From Notoacmeibacter sp. (GTDB lineage Bacteria; Pseudomonadota; Alphaproteobacteria; Rhizobiales; Rhizobiaceae), in NCBI GenBank assembly GCA_019912385.1, contig JAIOIW010000117.1:1-64000 (forward strand): a stretch of DNA of 64,000 bases, in the 5' to 3' direction. The notes under the pieces were generated by a model, which saw only the letters and a program-made list of their open reading frames with translations, had not been told where the DNA came from and did not search any database. Positions 44,319 through 52,967 of this stretch are shown here, piece by piece. A program made the position numbers and the translations under genes. Position 1 is the first letter of the stretch. The number at the start of each line of letters is the position of its first letter.

Positions 44319-44570
44319 ATGGCCGGAAAGCCTGAGAAAACTGTCACCATTACGGTCAATCAAGACAACCATGAGGTGCCCAGGGAGAAGATCTCGTACG
44401 ACGAGGTCGTCGCTCTCTACCTATCCGACGGCGGGGCAGGATCCACCGAATATTTGATCAAGTATTCTCGCGGTCATTCCAACAATGTGAGCGGGACGCT
44501 TGCGCCTGGTAACGAGGTGATGGTGAAAGATGGAATGCGATTCAGAGTTTCGGGCACTGGCGAGTCGTAA
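44319..44570 (+). CDS. Ubiquitin-like protein (multiubiquitin-domain type)
   Basis: 83 residues, a single beta-grasp module of the multiubiquitin family: VTITVNQDNHEVPREKISYD, EVVALYLSDGGAGSTEYLIK, YSRGHSNNVSGTLAPGNEVM, then VKDGMRFRVSGTGES. These match the family pattern of an N-terminal strand, the EKISYEEVV helix, Y.V.Y strand, and a KDGM.F.V ending. The C-terminus is Gly-Glu-Ser, not the Gly-Gly of eukaryotic ubiquitin, which is usual for this bacterial group. Its stop lies 41 bp inside the E1-like gene, so the two are co-translated. It is most likely the protein that the E1 activates and attaches. Confidence 0.85.
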   Translation: MAGKPEKTVTITVNQDNHEVPREKISYDEVVALYLSDGGAGSTEYLIKYSRGHSNNVSGTLAPGNEVMVKDGMRFRVSGTGES

Positions 44571-45735
44571 TCTGTTCGTCCAGAACCTCGAAGAACAAGG
44601 TTATCTAATTGATTTCGTCGGGGGCTACTTCTTAATTTATGGCCTGCCCTATCTCAACGAGCGGGGTGAGCTTGTGTACGGCGACTGGGCAAGTCCAGTC
44701 GACTTGTCCGCCGAAGGAGTTCTCGCTCCACCGAGCGATCACCAGGCTTGGTTTCGAGGGGAGCGCCCACACGACCAGAATGGCCGCCAATTACGGCTTG
44801 GGGGTGGAGCGAACAGAATCAACGTGGGCGAGGGCTTTGAGACGAACTATTCGTTCTCCTATAAGCTTCTCGACGCGGCTGGGCGGGCTCGCCCGTACGC
44901 TTCTTTCGAAGAGAAAGTGCAGACTTATCTCGACACAATTACCGGTCCCGCATTGGCAGCGTTTCCGGATACGACGCCGCTTCGAGCCATTGAGGTGAAG
45001 GCCGCAGAACAAGGCACCCCACTGCGCTTCCCCGACACGTTGTCCTCAAGGTACCATATGAACGATTTGTCGAGACTGCTTGAGGGAAAGAGGGTCGCGA
45101 TCATTGGGCTTGGCGGTACCGGCTCCTACATTCTGGACTTTATCGCCCGCACTCACCTTGCCGAGATTGCCTTGTTCGATGACGACAAGGTGCACATGCA
45201 CACTATCTTCCGCTTTCCGGGTTTCATTCCGGGAGTGATCGGTATGCTGAAGGTTGACGCCCTGTTTAAGCAATATGCAAACTGGCATTCCAACATCACT
45301 CCTGTCCCTGAGCGAGTCACAGAGGCAAATATTGAGCGGCTTCGGGACTTTGATTTTGTTTTCTTGGCAATTGACCACGGCCCGTCCCGCATCTTCCTTG
45401 CCGATTGGCTAAGCACGAGTGGTATTCCCTTTGTGGACTGCGGCATGGGGCTGAACCGGGCACCGGTCGGTTTGAACGGGGTCGTAAGGGTCACCGGCGT
45501 GGATAGGGCGGCCTATGAAGCCACGGCACGAACTGTCTTTTTGCCTGGCGGCGACCCTGAGGGTGGCGAGTATCGGCGGCAGGGTCAGATCGCGGAATTG
45601 AACGCCCTCAACGCGGCCTTGGCGGTGGTCCGGTTTAAACAGCATTTTGCGATCTATGACCGCCTAGATGAGGCCGCGTCGATCATCCTTGAGACGTCGT
45701 CCTCCGAACTCGACAGACCGAACGTTGTCCCATGA
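44530..45735 (+). CDS. E1-like ThiF-family activating enzyme with N-terminal DUF6791-like domain
   Basis: 401 residues in two parts. Residues 1-~180 form a specific N-terminal domain (LEEQGYLIDFVGGYFLIYGL, GEGFETNYSFSYK) resembling DUF6791. Residues ~187-400 are an E1/ThiF/MoeB Rossmann domain: GLGGTGS at 193-199, acidic DDD at 217-219, Arg228 at the adenylation site, and a candidate catalytic Cys304 in FVDCGMG. The canonical DxxNLxR after the acidic run is altered (KVHMHTIFR). It would adenylate the Ubl C-terminus and take it up as a thioester. Overlaps the Ubl gene by 41 bp and the DUF6527 gene by 4 bp. Confidence 0.85.
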   Translation: MECDSEFRALASRNLFVQNLEEQGYLIDFVGGYFLIYGLPYLNERGELVYGDWASPVDLSAEGVLAPPSDHQAWFRGERPHDQNGRQLRLGGGANRINVGEGFETNYSFSYKLLDAAGRARPYASFEEKVQTYLDTITGPALAAFPDTTPLRAIEVKAAEQGTPLRFPDTLSSRYHMNDLSRLLEGKRVAIIGLGGTGSYILDFIARTHLAEIALFDDDKVHMHTIFRFPGFIPGVIGMLKVDALFKQYANWHSNITPVPERVTEANIERLRDFDFVFLAIDHGPSRIFLADWLSTSGIPFVDCGMGLNRAPVGLNGVVRVTGVDRAAYEATARTVFLPGGDPEGGEYRRQGQIAELNALNAALAVVRFKQHFAIYDRLDEAASIILETSSSELDRPNVVP

Positions 45736-46139
45736 AGTATCGATACCTACTGGTGGACCGTATCCCTGCAAAGATGCAAGAAGGCGTCGTGTACCACACC
45801 GAAGAATATGAACTGGCCGGGCTGCTTTGCGCCTGCGGCTGCGGTCACCGGATCACTCTGTTGGTGCCAGACAGTCACCAAGTCCGGGATGAAGGCGGCT
45901 ACGCTACGATCCGCCCGTCAGTTGGCGTTTTCGATGCACCTTGCAAGTCGCACTACGTCATCAGTGCTGGCAATGTTCAATGGCTCCCCGCATTCACGAG
46001 TGCTCAAGCAGCCAATATCATGCACGCGCAGATCGCTCGACATGTTGCAGCAGACGCAAGGCCGGCCACTTGGTGGAAGAAAGCGAAGGCAGCAGTGCTC
46101 AGCCTGCTCAGCAAGTTGCGGAGCCTCTTCGCAAGGTAG
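45732..46139 (+). CDS. DUF6527 family protein of the ubiquitin-like operon
   Basis: 135 residues. Cys-rich CACGCG at residues 33-38, PSV near 62, and the conserved Cys71-Lys-Ser-His-Tyr, then AGNVQW, the signature of DUF6527 proteins encoded next to multiubiquitin/E1 genes. These have been proposed as proteases or deconjugases of the system; that role is not proven by the sequence. A basic, Trp-rich amphipathic C-terminus (WWKKAKAAVLSLLSKLRSLF) may bind membranes. Start overlaps the E1 stop (ATGA). Last gene of the operon. Confidence 0.8.
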   Translation: MKYRYLLVDRIPAKMQEGVVYHTEEYELAGLLCACGCGHRITLLVPDSHQVRDEGGYATIRPSVGVFDAPCKSHYVISAGNVQWLPAFTSAQAANIMHAQIARHVAADARPATWWKKAKAAVLSLLSKLRSLFAR

Positions 46140-46209
46140 TGGTCACATTCTCCTTAGTGGCTTTGGCACCGCACCGCCTCCAATTTATCGGCAGACAGGG
46201 CTCTCGCTT

Positions 46210-46258
46210 CCCGACATATAAGACGAAAAAAACCGTGTGTTAGGGTATCATTTGTAGC
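46210..46258. repeat. Relic copy of the integrase upstream element
   Basis: This 49-bp segment matches 55156-55204 at 42 of 49 positions, with no gaps. At 55 kb the element lies immediately upstream of the integrase; here no integrase follows on the minus strand. The inverted repeat inside it is decayed (6 of 9 pairs). It is the only feature I see in the 280-bp gap 46140-46419 apart from the presumed methyltransferase promoter. Confidence 0.75.
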
Positions 46259-46419
46259 AGAAACAAATCAAGGTTTCTGAAAAGTGGGAACGCCTTCTAA
46301 ATGAAGGGACTAGGAAAATTTTCCATTCCTTAAGGATTCCTATTTGGTTCTGAACTTGCTATTCGACTGTCCTGTCGAATTTCGACCGATAGAACGCTAT
46401 CGACGCAGAGGGGCCAATC

Positions 46420-48066
46420 GTGAAGTTTATGGAGAACCAGACGGCCCAAAAGCTGCGGGGTGGCTATTACACCCCCCTCGATCTCGCTTCTTTCATCGCC
46501 CGCTGGATTGCAGAACTCAAGCCCGAGAAGGTCCTCGAACCTAGTTGCGGCGATGGCGCATTTTTTCAGGCAATGGCCGATGTTGGTGCTTTCGAGAAGT
46601 CGGCCATAACCGGCTTTGAGCTTAACGAGGGCGAGGCCGGGAAGGCCGCGCGGCGCGCGAAGGACCTCCGCCTGTGGGATGCGACAGTGCACTCCGAGGA
46701 CTTCCTCGGTTGGGCCATCGCCAACATGGGCAACGGAGGTGAGCGATTCGATGCGGTCGTCGGCAACCCTCCGTTCGTCCGCTACCAGTTCCTGCCACCC
46801 GAGTTTCAGGTACGCGCCGCCGCGATCTTCGATGAACTCGGGCTCAAGTTCACGAAGCATACCAATGCTTGGGTGTCTTTCATCCTCGCCTCCATGTCGC
46901 TGCTTCGCCCCGGCGGGCGGCTCGCGATGGTCGTTCCGGCCGAGATAATCCACGTTACTCACGCCCAATCGCTGCGCAGCTACCTCGGCAAGGAATGTCG
47001 GCGGCTCGTCATCATCGACCCAAAAGAACTTTGGTTCGACGGGACGCTGCAAGGGGCGGTTATCTTAATGGCCGAGAAGCGCAGCGGCCCAAGGCAGAAG
47101 GCGGAGGGCCTCGGCATGGTTCCCGTTCGCGGTCGTGAGTTCCTCCGCCGCTCGCCATCTGAGGTGTTCGCGGAGCCCCAATCCATCAACGGCAAGACCG
47201 TCGCAGGCAAGTGGACGCGGGCGCTGCTGGACCTTGAAACCCGGGAGCTCTTTGACGAGCTCGAGGCTCACTCCGAGGTGCATCGCTTTGAGGACATCGC
47301 CCACGTGGACGTGGGCATCGTCACCGGGGCCAACAAGTTCTTCCTCGTTCCTAACGAGACGGTCACGACATATGGGCTGAGCAAGTACGCGCACCCGATG
47401 TTCGGCCGGAGCGAGCACTGCCCGGGCATCATCTATGACGAGCGCCAGCACGCCGCGAATGCCGAGAAGGGAAGTCCAACGAACTTCCTATGGTTCGATG
47501 ATGCGCCCAACAAGATGTCGAATCAGGCACGTCAGTACATCGAACGTGGCGAGGCAGAAAAGCTTCACACTCGGTATAAATGTCGCATTCGCGCTCCCTG
47601 GTACAAGGTGCCCTCGGTCTATTCGACTGAGGTGGGGATGCTAAAACGATGCCACGACACACCACGCCTGATACTGAATAAGATCGGGGCCTACACAACG
47701 GACACGGCCTATCGTATCCGCACACGTGAGGTCGAGGGCGAGCGGCTCGTCGGATGCTTCATCAATCCGCTCACGGCCCTCAGTGCGGAACTTGAAGGGC
47801 GGCACTACGGCGGCGGCGTCTTGGAGCTTATTCCCTCCGAGATTGAGCGCCTACTGATTCCATTGCCCAAGGTGGTAGATCTGGACCTCGAGGGGCTGGA
47901 TGCCTCTATCCGCGATCGGCCCACGCACGAGACGCTCGAGCAGCAGGGCAAAGTTGTCCTCGGAGCGCTTGGCATTTCGAGAGCGAAGCAGGCTAGCGCG
48001 CTCGCAGGGTGGCGCAAGCTACGCGACCGACGCCACCGCACCTCGACCGAGGCGCTCGAGGTCTAG
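46420..48066 (+). CDS. N6-adenine DNA methyltransferase of a restriction-modification pair
   Basis: 548 residues. SAM motif I is VLEPSCGDGAFF near residue 45 and the catalytic motif IV is VVGNPPFVRY near 115, the NPPF form of N6-adenine methylases. The Tyr-rich N-terminus GGYYTPLDLASFIARWI is typical of Type II (Eco57I-like) modification enzymes. The C-terminal half is a target-recognition region. It starts at GTG 46420 with GAGGGG upstream. It converges on the PLD nuclease gene, and the two share the stop palindrome CTAG, so they most likely form one restriction-modification unit. Recognition site unknown. Confidence 0.88.
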   Translation: MKFMENQTAQKLRGGYYTPLDLASFIARWIAELKPEKVLEPSCGDGAFFQAMADVGAFEKSAITGFELNEGEAGKAARRAKDLRLWDATVHSEDFLGWAIANMGNGGERFDAVVGNPPFVRYQFLPPEFQVRAAAIFDELGLKFTKHTNAWVSFILASMSLLRPGGRLAMVVPAEIIHVTHAQSLRSYLGKECRRLVIIDPKELWFDGTLQGAVILMAEKRSGPRQKAEGLGMVPVRGREFLRRSPSEVFAEPQSINGKTVAGKWTRALLDLETRELFDELEAHSEVHRFEDIAHVDVGIVTGANKFFLVPNETVTTYGLSKYAHPMFGRSEHCPGIIYDERQHAANAEKGSPTNFLWFDDAPNKMSNQARQYIERGEAEKLHTRYKCRIRAPWYKVPSVYSTEVGMLKRCHDTPRLILNKIGAYTTDTAYRIRTREVEGERLVGCFINPLTALSAELEGRHYGGGVLELIPSEIERLLIPLPKVVDLDLEGLDASIRDRPTHETLEQQGKVVLGALGISRAKQASALAGWRKLRDRRHRTSTEALEV

Positions 48067-49214
48067 TTGATCTCAATTACAAAGCGGGTTTGCGCGTTGC
48101 CGGGCTCATAGAGCTTCAACGAGCGACCGACCAACCCCTGCTGCTTAATATGACTGGTGGCACCGGCCCAATGCAGGCCAGTAGTGTAGTTGCCCTGACC
48201 TGCTGCCCACGCCGGTTTGTGACTCAGGGTCAGGTCGAAGTCGCCCACATACACGCCTGCGATAATCAGTGAAATTGGAACGTCTGCGACATCCTTCCGC
48301 TTGGCAGCATCATAGGTCCAGTTCAGCTGCGAAAAGACTTGGTTCCGAAAGTAGGTCTTCTGGTCGATCGTCTGCCCATTCACTTGGTATCCGGCCTGGG
48401 TCAATCTCAGAACTCCCGGCACATTGCTACCCTGATTTAGCTGCAAGTCCGAAGATGGAAGGGTTGGCTTCACCCACACCAAATGGCCAAACGTCGGTGG
48501 GGCGGGGACGGTGACCGCGCCGCCACCAGCCGCGGCGGGCTTGGGCTTCCGGGCCTTCTTCTTCGGGGTTGGAGTTAGGGGAAGGACGATTGGTGCCTTA
48601 CTTGTCTGAGACCCCTGTTTGCCCGCGCCGTAGGCGGTCTGTGTCTTCGGGTTGCGCTCATCCTCGAGCAAACCCTGCCTCATCAAATCGACTATCTGGC
48701 GGCCGGAGATGATCTGGAAACAGTGAATTGGGTGATTCGCCACGAGGTCCTGAAAGCCATTGAGAAAGCCGTCCACAAAGTTGTTGTCTGACTGATCGTT
48801 CAAGTCGAGCTCGAGGTCGGCGCCAGCTTCGATGTTGTTGAATAGGCCGGGGTGGGTGAGATTCGCGCTGCCAATGATCGCCCGCGCCCGAACGACACCC
48901 TTCGCCAAAAACAGTTTCGGATGGAAGATACGGCTTCGGGTGGCCGTGTCCACTCCATAGAGATTGACGCCGAGCCGCAACAGCGCAGCGAGTGCCTGTG
49001 CCGTGGTCGAGCCGTTTCGTACACCAATGAAAGCGCGGCATTGGCCGGCTACGGGCGCCAGCGCCGCCGAAACGGCGCCCACGCCGGCCGAATTGGCAAA
49101 GGCCGAAGACAGGAGGAGTTCTGTCATCCAAGGCTCTCCAACCAACGAGCCTAACTGGTTTACGTGCTGATGGCCTGCCATTATCGGCTGAAATATCGGT
49201 CGAACTTGCGCCAT
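48063..49214 (-). CDS. PLD-family restriction endonuclease candidate
   Basis: 383 residues. A single PLD/HKD motif is seen near residue 105-120: FHPKLFLAKG...AIIGSANLTHPGL. A Lys/Pro/Ala-rich linker (TPTPKKKARKPKPAAAGGGA, ~220-240) leads to a C-terminal domain of ~130 residues, probably for DNA binding. This is the layout of metal-independent PLD restriction enzymes such as BfiI. ATG 49214 (MAQVRPIF) has GGGGAAACA upstream; the frame opens at a TTG four codons earlier. Its stop overlaps the methyltransferase stop. Confidence 0.82.
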   Translation of the reverse strand: MAQVRPIFQPIMAGHQHVNQLGSLVGEPWMTELLLSSAFANSAGVGAVSAALAPVAGQCRAFIGVRNGSTTAQALAALLRLGVNLYGVDTATRSRIFHPKLFLAKGVVRARAIIGSANLTHPGLFNNIEAGADLELDLNDQSDNNFVDGFLNGFQDLVANHPIHCFQIISGRQIVDLMRQGLLEDERNPKTQTAYGAGKQGSQTSKAPIVLPLTPTPKKKARKPKPAAAGGGAVTVPAPPTFGHLVWVKPTLPSSDLQLNQGSNVPGVLRLTQAGYQVNGQTIDQKTYFRNQVFSQLNWTYDAAKRKDVADVPISLIIAGVYVGDFDLTLSHKPAWAAGQGNYTTGLHWAGATSHIKQQGLVGRSLKLYEPGNAQTRFVIEIN

Positions 49215-49468
49215 TTGTTTCCCCAATTCCGTCTGGAATTGTTAAGGGCGAAACAATTCATTGACCAGCCCCGATAGAAACAAGGAAGGGGGCTCGACAA
49301 GCCGTCATTTGCTCGAAGGGCGCGCCCCCGGCTGGGTTTTAATGAGTAACAGCCCAGGGTCGTCACCCTATTGTTGCATACGGGTCACGACATCTCCAAG
49401 CTCCCATATCTGACCAAAAAGAAAGGCGGCTCCGAAGAACCGCCTTCGATGGGTGATGAGGCGTGCGT

Positions 49469-49675
49469 CTATTTCGCGACGGCGACCCGCGCTTCCTTCT
49501 CGCCTGCCGATCCCTTCACCCACTGCCAAGGCGTACGGGATTTGTGGGTTTTGGCGAGTTCGGGGAACTTCTTCGCGTCGCGCACGGCAGCGCGCAGGCG
49601 CTCGCGGCATTCGCGCGGATCAAGCTTCAGTTCGGCGCAGAGCTGCTTGAGGGTGATGATTTCCGTGATGGCCAT
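49469..49675 (-). CDS. Small conserved protein of mobile elements, function unknown
   Basis: 68 residues: IITLKQLCAELKLDPRECRE forms an HTH-like helix pair, then the basic segment AAVRDAKKFPELAKTHKSR and the TPWQWVKGSAGEKEA tail. The type is common in rhizobial islands, without known function; DNA binding is plausible. Good Shine-Dalgarno AGGAGACG. It lies between the nuclease and an XRE gene; the 254-bp gap to the left shows nothing else. Confidence 0.75.
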   Translation of the reverse strand: MAITEIITLKQLCAELKLDPRECRERLRAAVRDAKKFPELAKTHKSRTPWQWVKGSAGEKEARVAVAK

Positions 49676-49753
49676 GTGATCGTCTCCTATTGGCGTTGCA
49701 GACGATCTTTCTATTAAGATGGCCGATGCGGGTGTGTCAGGGAAAAATCCAAA

Positions 49754-50017
49754 TCAGCCCTGGGAATTTTTTGGCGCGTCAACCGTGGCAAGCACGGTGT
49801 GAAATAGATTGCCCGGATCGGCGTCGATTGCCTTTGCCAACACAATGAATTCCACAACATCGATGCGCCGTTCGGCACCCTCGACCTTCGCCACATAGGA
49901 CTGTGGCTTCCCCAGCCTGTTGGCAACCTCTTGTTGGGTAAGCCCGGCTTTCTGCCGCGCCTCCAAGAGGATCGCGGTTAGCACGCGATATTCATCTGTA
50001 TGGATCGATCTCGGCAA
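49754..50017 (-). CDS. XRE-family transcriptional regulator
   Basis: 87 residues. The HTH is LLEARQKAGLTQQEVANRLG-KPQSYVAKVEGAERRI, followed by FIVLAKAIDADPGNLFHTVL, the lambda-repressor-like pattern. It starts at a TTG (50017) with GAGGTGA upstream; no ATG lies early in the frame. Divergent from the small membrane-protein gene; possibly the controller of the restriction pair or of maintenance genes. Confidence 0.85.
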   Translation of the reverse strand: MPRSIHTDEYRVLTAILLEARQKAGLTQQEVANRLGKPQSYVAKVEGAERRIDVVEFIVLAKAIDADPGNLFHTVLATVDAPKNSQG

Positions 50018-50113
50018 GCGCTCACCTCAACTGCGAGCGCCAGAGCTAATCCTATTTTAGAATTATCCCATTTTGGGTTATTGTATTTGGCGTTCAACGT
50101 CGAGCACGAACCC

Positions 50114-50404
50114 ATGACCACAGTACTCATAGACTACGCACCGCTTTTTGCTTTCATCGGGCTTATCTGCGGTGTCGCGATCTGGCACGCGTGGGACTTT
50201 CGCCTTCGCCCCTTGTTCATTCCTAAAGCCGAGATCAACGCCGTCGTGAACGAACTCATCGCCAAGCACGGACCGCGCGCCGAGGAGATGGCTTATATCG
50301 AGGAGGATCGGGCGTGGCGCTACTCCAACACCTACGACCAGGGGAAATGGCGCCGAGTGCGTCGTGAGCTATGGCGCAGGTACCGTCGAGGCGAATGGGA
50401 ATAG
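50114..50404 (+). CDS. Small membrane protein of unknown function
   Basis: 96 residues from ATG 50114 (MTTVLIDYAPLFAFIGLICG); the frame opens 38 codons earlier. One N-terminal membrane helix (YAPLFAFIGLICGVAIWHAW), then an amphipathic, strongly basic C-terminus (QGKWRRVRRELWRRYRRGEW). No family recognised. The start is weakly supported. Confidence 0.5.
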   Translation: MTTVLIDYAPLFAFIGLICGVAIWHAWDFRLRPLFIPKAEINAVVNELIAKHGPRAEEMAYIEEDRAWRYSNTYDQGKWRRVRRELWRRYRRGEWE

Positions 50405-50832
50405 CACCTGCAACCAACCGGCACTCTACACAGACAACCGCGCGCGTGGCCGCGTTGGAATGGCGGACAACCAAAAGCCAAGAGCATGCACACGTTCATT
50501 GATAAGCCAGAGCCGCCGGCATGCGCTCGTCGGTACGTGAACACGCCGACGACGACGCGGCGCGTCCTGGGCGCGACAATTGACCCCCGAAACACCCCAC
50601 ATGACACCCACGGAGTGCGCGCATCCCTAGCGCCGGATCGGAGCCGTTGTATTCGTTGATCAATTTGCCATCAGGCGGTGCACGACATGCTGATCATTAG
50701 TTCGTTTGTCAGCCCGAGGCGCCCGGCGTCCGATGACCACAGGTGGGTATGGGGGAGTGATTTTTTTGCGGGGACGCCTCCATGCGCGGACAAGCAGGCA
50801 TATCGACTGCCGAGGTTTTCGACCGTGAGCCG
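50405..50832. other. Non-coding stretch left of the inverted-repeat element
   Basis: About 430 bp with no convincing gene. Short open frames overlap on both strands without homology signs or ribosome sites. It borders the first of the two paired inverted-repeat elements, so it may belong to the island's maintenance region. Confidence 0.45.
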
Positions 50833-50875
50833 CTTTCCATGTTTCCGGGCATATGGTGAAGGAAACTCGGAAAGT
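50833..50875 (+). repeat. Inverted-repeat element 1, after the primase-helicase gene
   Basis: CTTTCC-AT-GTTTCC, then a 14-bp spacer with GCATAT, then GGAAAC-TC-GGAAAG. The same layout, inverted, occurs at 52922-52967. The two copies flank the primase-helicase gene. Iteron-like direct repeats of GTTTCC/GGAAA suggest binding of a protein to both. Confidence 0.65.
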
Positions 50876-50911
50876 GCGACGTGTCAGCCGGTACCGGCGC
50901 GCCAATAGCCG

Positions 50912-52819
50912 TCATTCGAAGGTCTCGCCGGGAAACAGATTGGCCAAGCGCGCCTTGCCGCCATCCGTGACGGTGAGGCTGCCCTTGTCGACCAACTCGT
51001 CACGACGCAGATAGGCAAGGTGCTTGCTGATCGCGGGTGGCCGTAGTCCCGTAGCCTTCGTCAAATCCTTCTGCTTCTCGAACGGCACAGAGCCGTCGCC
51101 CTCAGACCCGTTGTAGATGGCACGCAGCGTGTGGTCCTGAGGGGCCATCTTGTGCGCCTGCCCGAAATCCCATTCCAGAACGTCATCATCATCTTCGACC
51201 AGATGCAGGGTCAGATGCGCCGGCTGCGGGATCACGCCTCGGGTCTTGGTGAACTCCAGTTCGAGCGAAGCGCCGGCATCGGACGGTTCGGCGGCAGGCG
51301 ACAGCTTGATCGTGGTGTCCAGCAGGTCTTCGAGCCGGGATGCGCCGCGTTGATCGCCCGACTTGCTGGCGTGATGCACCAGCAGGATCGCATAGCCCTT
51401 GTGACGCAACGAGAGCAGCCAGAGCAGGATCAAGTCCAGCGCCGAATTGTCGTTCTCCTCAACGCCCATGCGCATGGATGACAGGTTGTCGATGATGATC
51501 AACGCCGGCTTGCGGCCCTCTTCGGCCATACGGTCGAGCATCGCCGTGATCAATTCCCTGTCTTCCTCGCGGTTGATGTTCAGGGCGTGAAGATCACGAT
51601 GCAGGATTTCCGAGGAAAGGATCTCGAAGTTGTCGATGTCCCCGGCGCCGATCGCCTTCACACGCGTCTGCAAGTCGGCAAGCGGCATTTCCCCATCGAT
51701 GAAGAGGACCGGTCGCGCTTCCGGCACCGCGTAGGCGAGGAAGTCTTCGCCCAACGCGACCGCCTTCGCCAAGGTCAAGCCCACCCATGTCTTGCCGAGA
51801 CCGCGCCGCGCATACATCAGGTTGATGCTGTTGGAGGCGATGAACGGCACCACGATCATGTCGCGCGGCGGAATGTCCAACCCGGCGAGCGTTTTCGCGG
51901 AAAGGAGGAAGTTCGTCAGGTTCTCTTCGGACGGCTTGGCATTACGAACCAGCGCCTTGATATCGACGCCCTCTGGAACCTCATCGGCCAAGTCCCAGCC
52001 TTTGGGCAGGATATCGGGCAACTCGACGATCTTGACTGATGCCGCACCAACCGACCTGAGCGTGCGTGCAATATCTTCGGCAGCTTCAACGCCGGGCTCG
52101 TCGGCATCGGGCCAGATGACAACATCGAACCCTTGCAGCGGCAGCCAGTCGGAGTGACGGACGGCGCGTGCGCCGCCATGCCACGATATGACGATGTGAG
52201 AGGGAAACAGGCTCTGCGCGGCATCGGCGGCCTTTTCGCCCTCGACAACCAGCACCGGTTCGTCATCTTCAGCCTGCCCCAGTTCGGCCAGGCCGTAGAG
52301 AGGCCGGGGCTTGGCGAAGTCCTCGATCAGCCAGCGGAGGGTGCCGTCACCGTCACGCCACGGGGTGATCTGGTAGAAGCGCTTGCCGTCCTTTCCCTTC
52401 ATGCGCACGACATAGCCGACAGTGCGATCTTGGGGGTTGGCGTACCGATATGTCGCCTCCGGCTTACGTCCGAGGATGTCTTCGAAATCGGGCTTGGGCG
52501 TATTCGGCCCGACGAAATGCGCGCGCTTCATGCCGTCGCTTGGCTTGGCCTTCGCACGCACTGGCTTCTTCCGGCTCGCGTCGGACGGCGACGATGACGC
52601 GTCGCGCAAAGCGTCGATGATTTCATCGTAGCTGCAACCGGAATGACAGTGAAAGATCGGACGCCCTTTGTCGCCGACGGTGACGCTCAAGCTGTTGCGG
52701 TGGTCGTCATGCACGGGGCAAAGTGCGGTCAGCCCGCCATCATTCTTCCACCTCACATTTTCGAGCCGTTCGGCAACGCCGTCGATGGAGGTGAGCGCGA
52801 AATTGATCGTGCGCTTCAT
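50912..52819 (-). CDS. Primase-helicase (zinc finger, TOPRIM, RepA-type AAA ATPase)
   Basis: 635 residues in three parts. A zinc-binding primase N-terminus (ALCPVHDDHRNSLSV...HCHSGC, residues ~30-65) comes first. A TOPRIM domain follows (VVEGEKAADAA near 190; PDADEPG near 240). The C-terminal domain is a RepA/KaiC-like ATPase (ARRGLGKTWVGL near 330, VLFIDGEMPL, ALIIIDNLSSM, ILLVHHASKSGDQRG) and ends in a winged-helix-like tail (TGLRPPAISKHLAYLRRDEL). It would prime and unwind island DNA during excision or episomal replication. ATG 52819 has AAGGA upstream; the frame extends 31 codons further. Confidence 0.9.
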   Translation of the reverse strand: MKRTINFALTSIDGVAERLENVRWKNDGGLTALCPVHDDHRNSLSVTVGDKGRPIFHCHSGCSYDEIIDALRDASSSPSDASRKKPVRAKAKPSDGMKRAHFVGPNTPKPDFEDILGRKPEATYRYANPQDRTVGYVVRMKGKDGKRFYQITPWRDGDGTLRWLIEDFAKPRPLYGLAELGQAEDDEPVLVVEGEKAADAAQSLFPSHIVISWHGGARAVRHSDWLPLQGFDVVIWPDADEPGVEAAEDIARTLRSVGAASVKIVELPDILPKGWDLADEVPEGVDIKALVRNAKPSEENLTNFLLSAKTLAGLDIPPRDMIVVPFIASNSINLMYARRGLGKTWVGLTLAKAVALGEDFLAYAVPEARPVLFIDGEMPLADLQTRVKAIGAGDIDNFEILSSEILHRDLHALNINREEDRELITAMLDRMAEEGRKPALIIIDNLSSMRMGVEENDNSALDLILLWLLSLRHKGYAILLVHHASKSGDQRGASRLEDLLDTTIKLSPAAEPSDAGASLELEFTKTRGVIPQPAHLTLHLVEDDDDVLEWDFGQAHKMAPQDHTLRAIYNGSEGDGSVPFEKQKDLTKATGLRPPAISKHLAYLRRDELVDKGSLTVTDGGKARLANLFPGETFE

Positions 52820-52921
52820 GGAGACGTCCTTTCGATTGAAACAAAAGGACTCCCATCTACTATGCACCCTGCCCTGCGTATCGGGACTTATATCGGCGGT
52901 TGCGTCCCACACGAACGGCGG

Positions 52922-52967
52922 AAGTTTCCGAGTTTCCTTGGTGTATATGCGCGGAAACTCGGAAAGT
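52922..52967 (-). repeat. Inverted-repeat element 2, before the primase-helicase gene
   Basis: AAGTTTCCGAGTTTCC (52922-52937), 15-bp spacer with GTATATGCGC, GGAAACTCGGAAAGTT (52953-52968). The arms are complementary at 15 of 16 positions. Read on the minus strand it aligns with element 1 at 50833-50875. It sits in the presumed promoter/origin region, 100 bp upstream of the primase-helicase start. Confidence 0.7.

Noticed and set aside
44319-46139. Calling the ThiF protein a molybdopterin or thiamine biosynthesis enzyme
   Set aside because: It has a distinct N-terminal domain, overlaps a ubiquitin-like gene and a DUF6527 gene, and no moa or thi genes are nearby.
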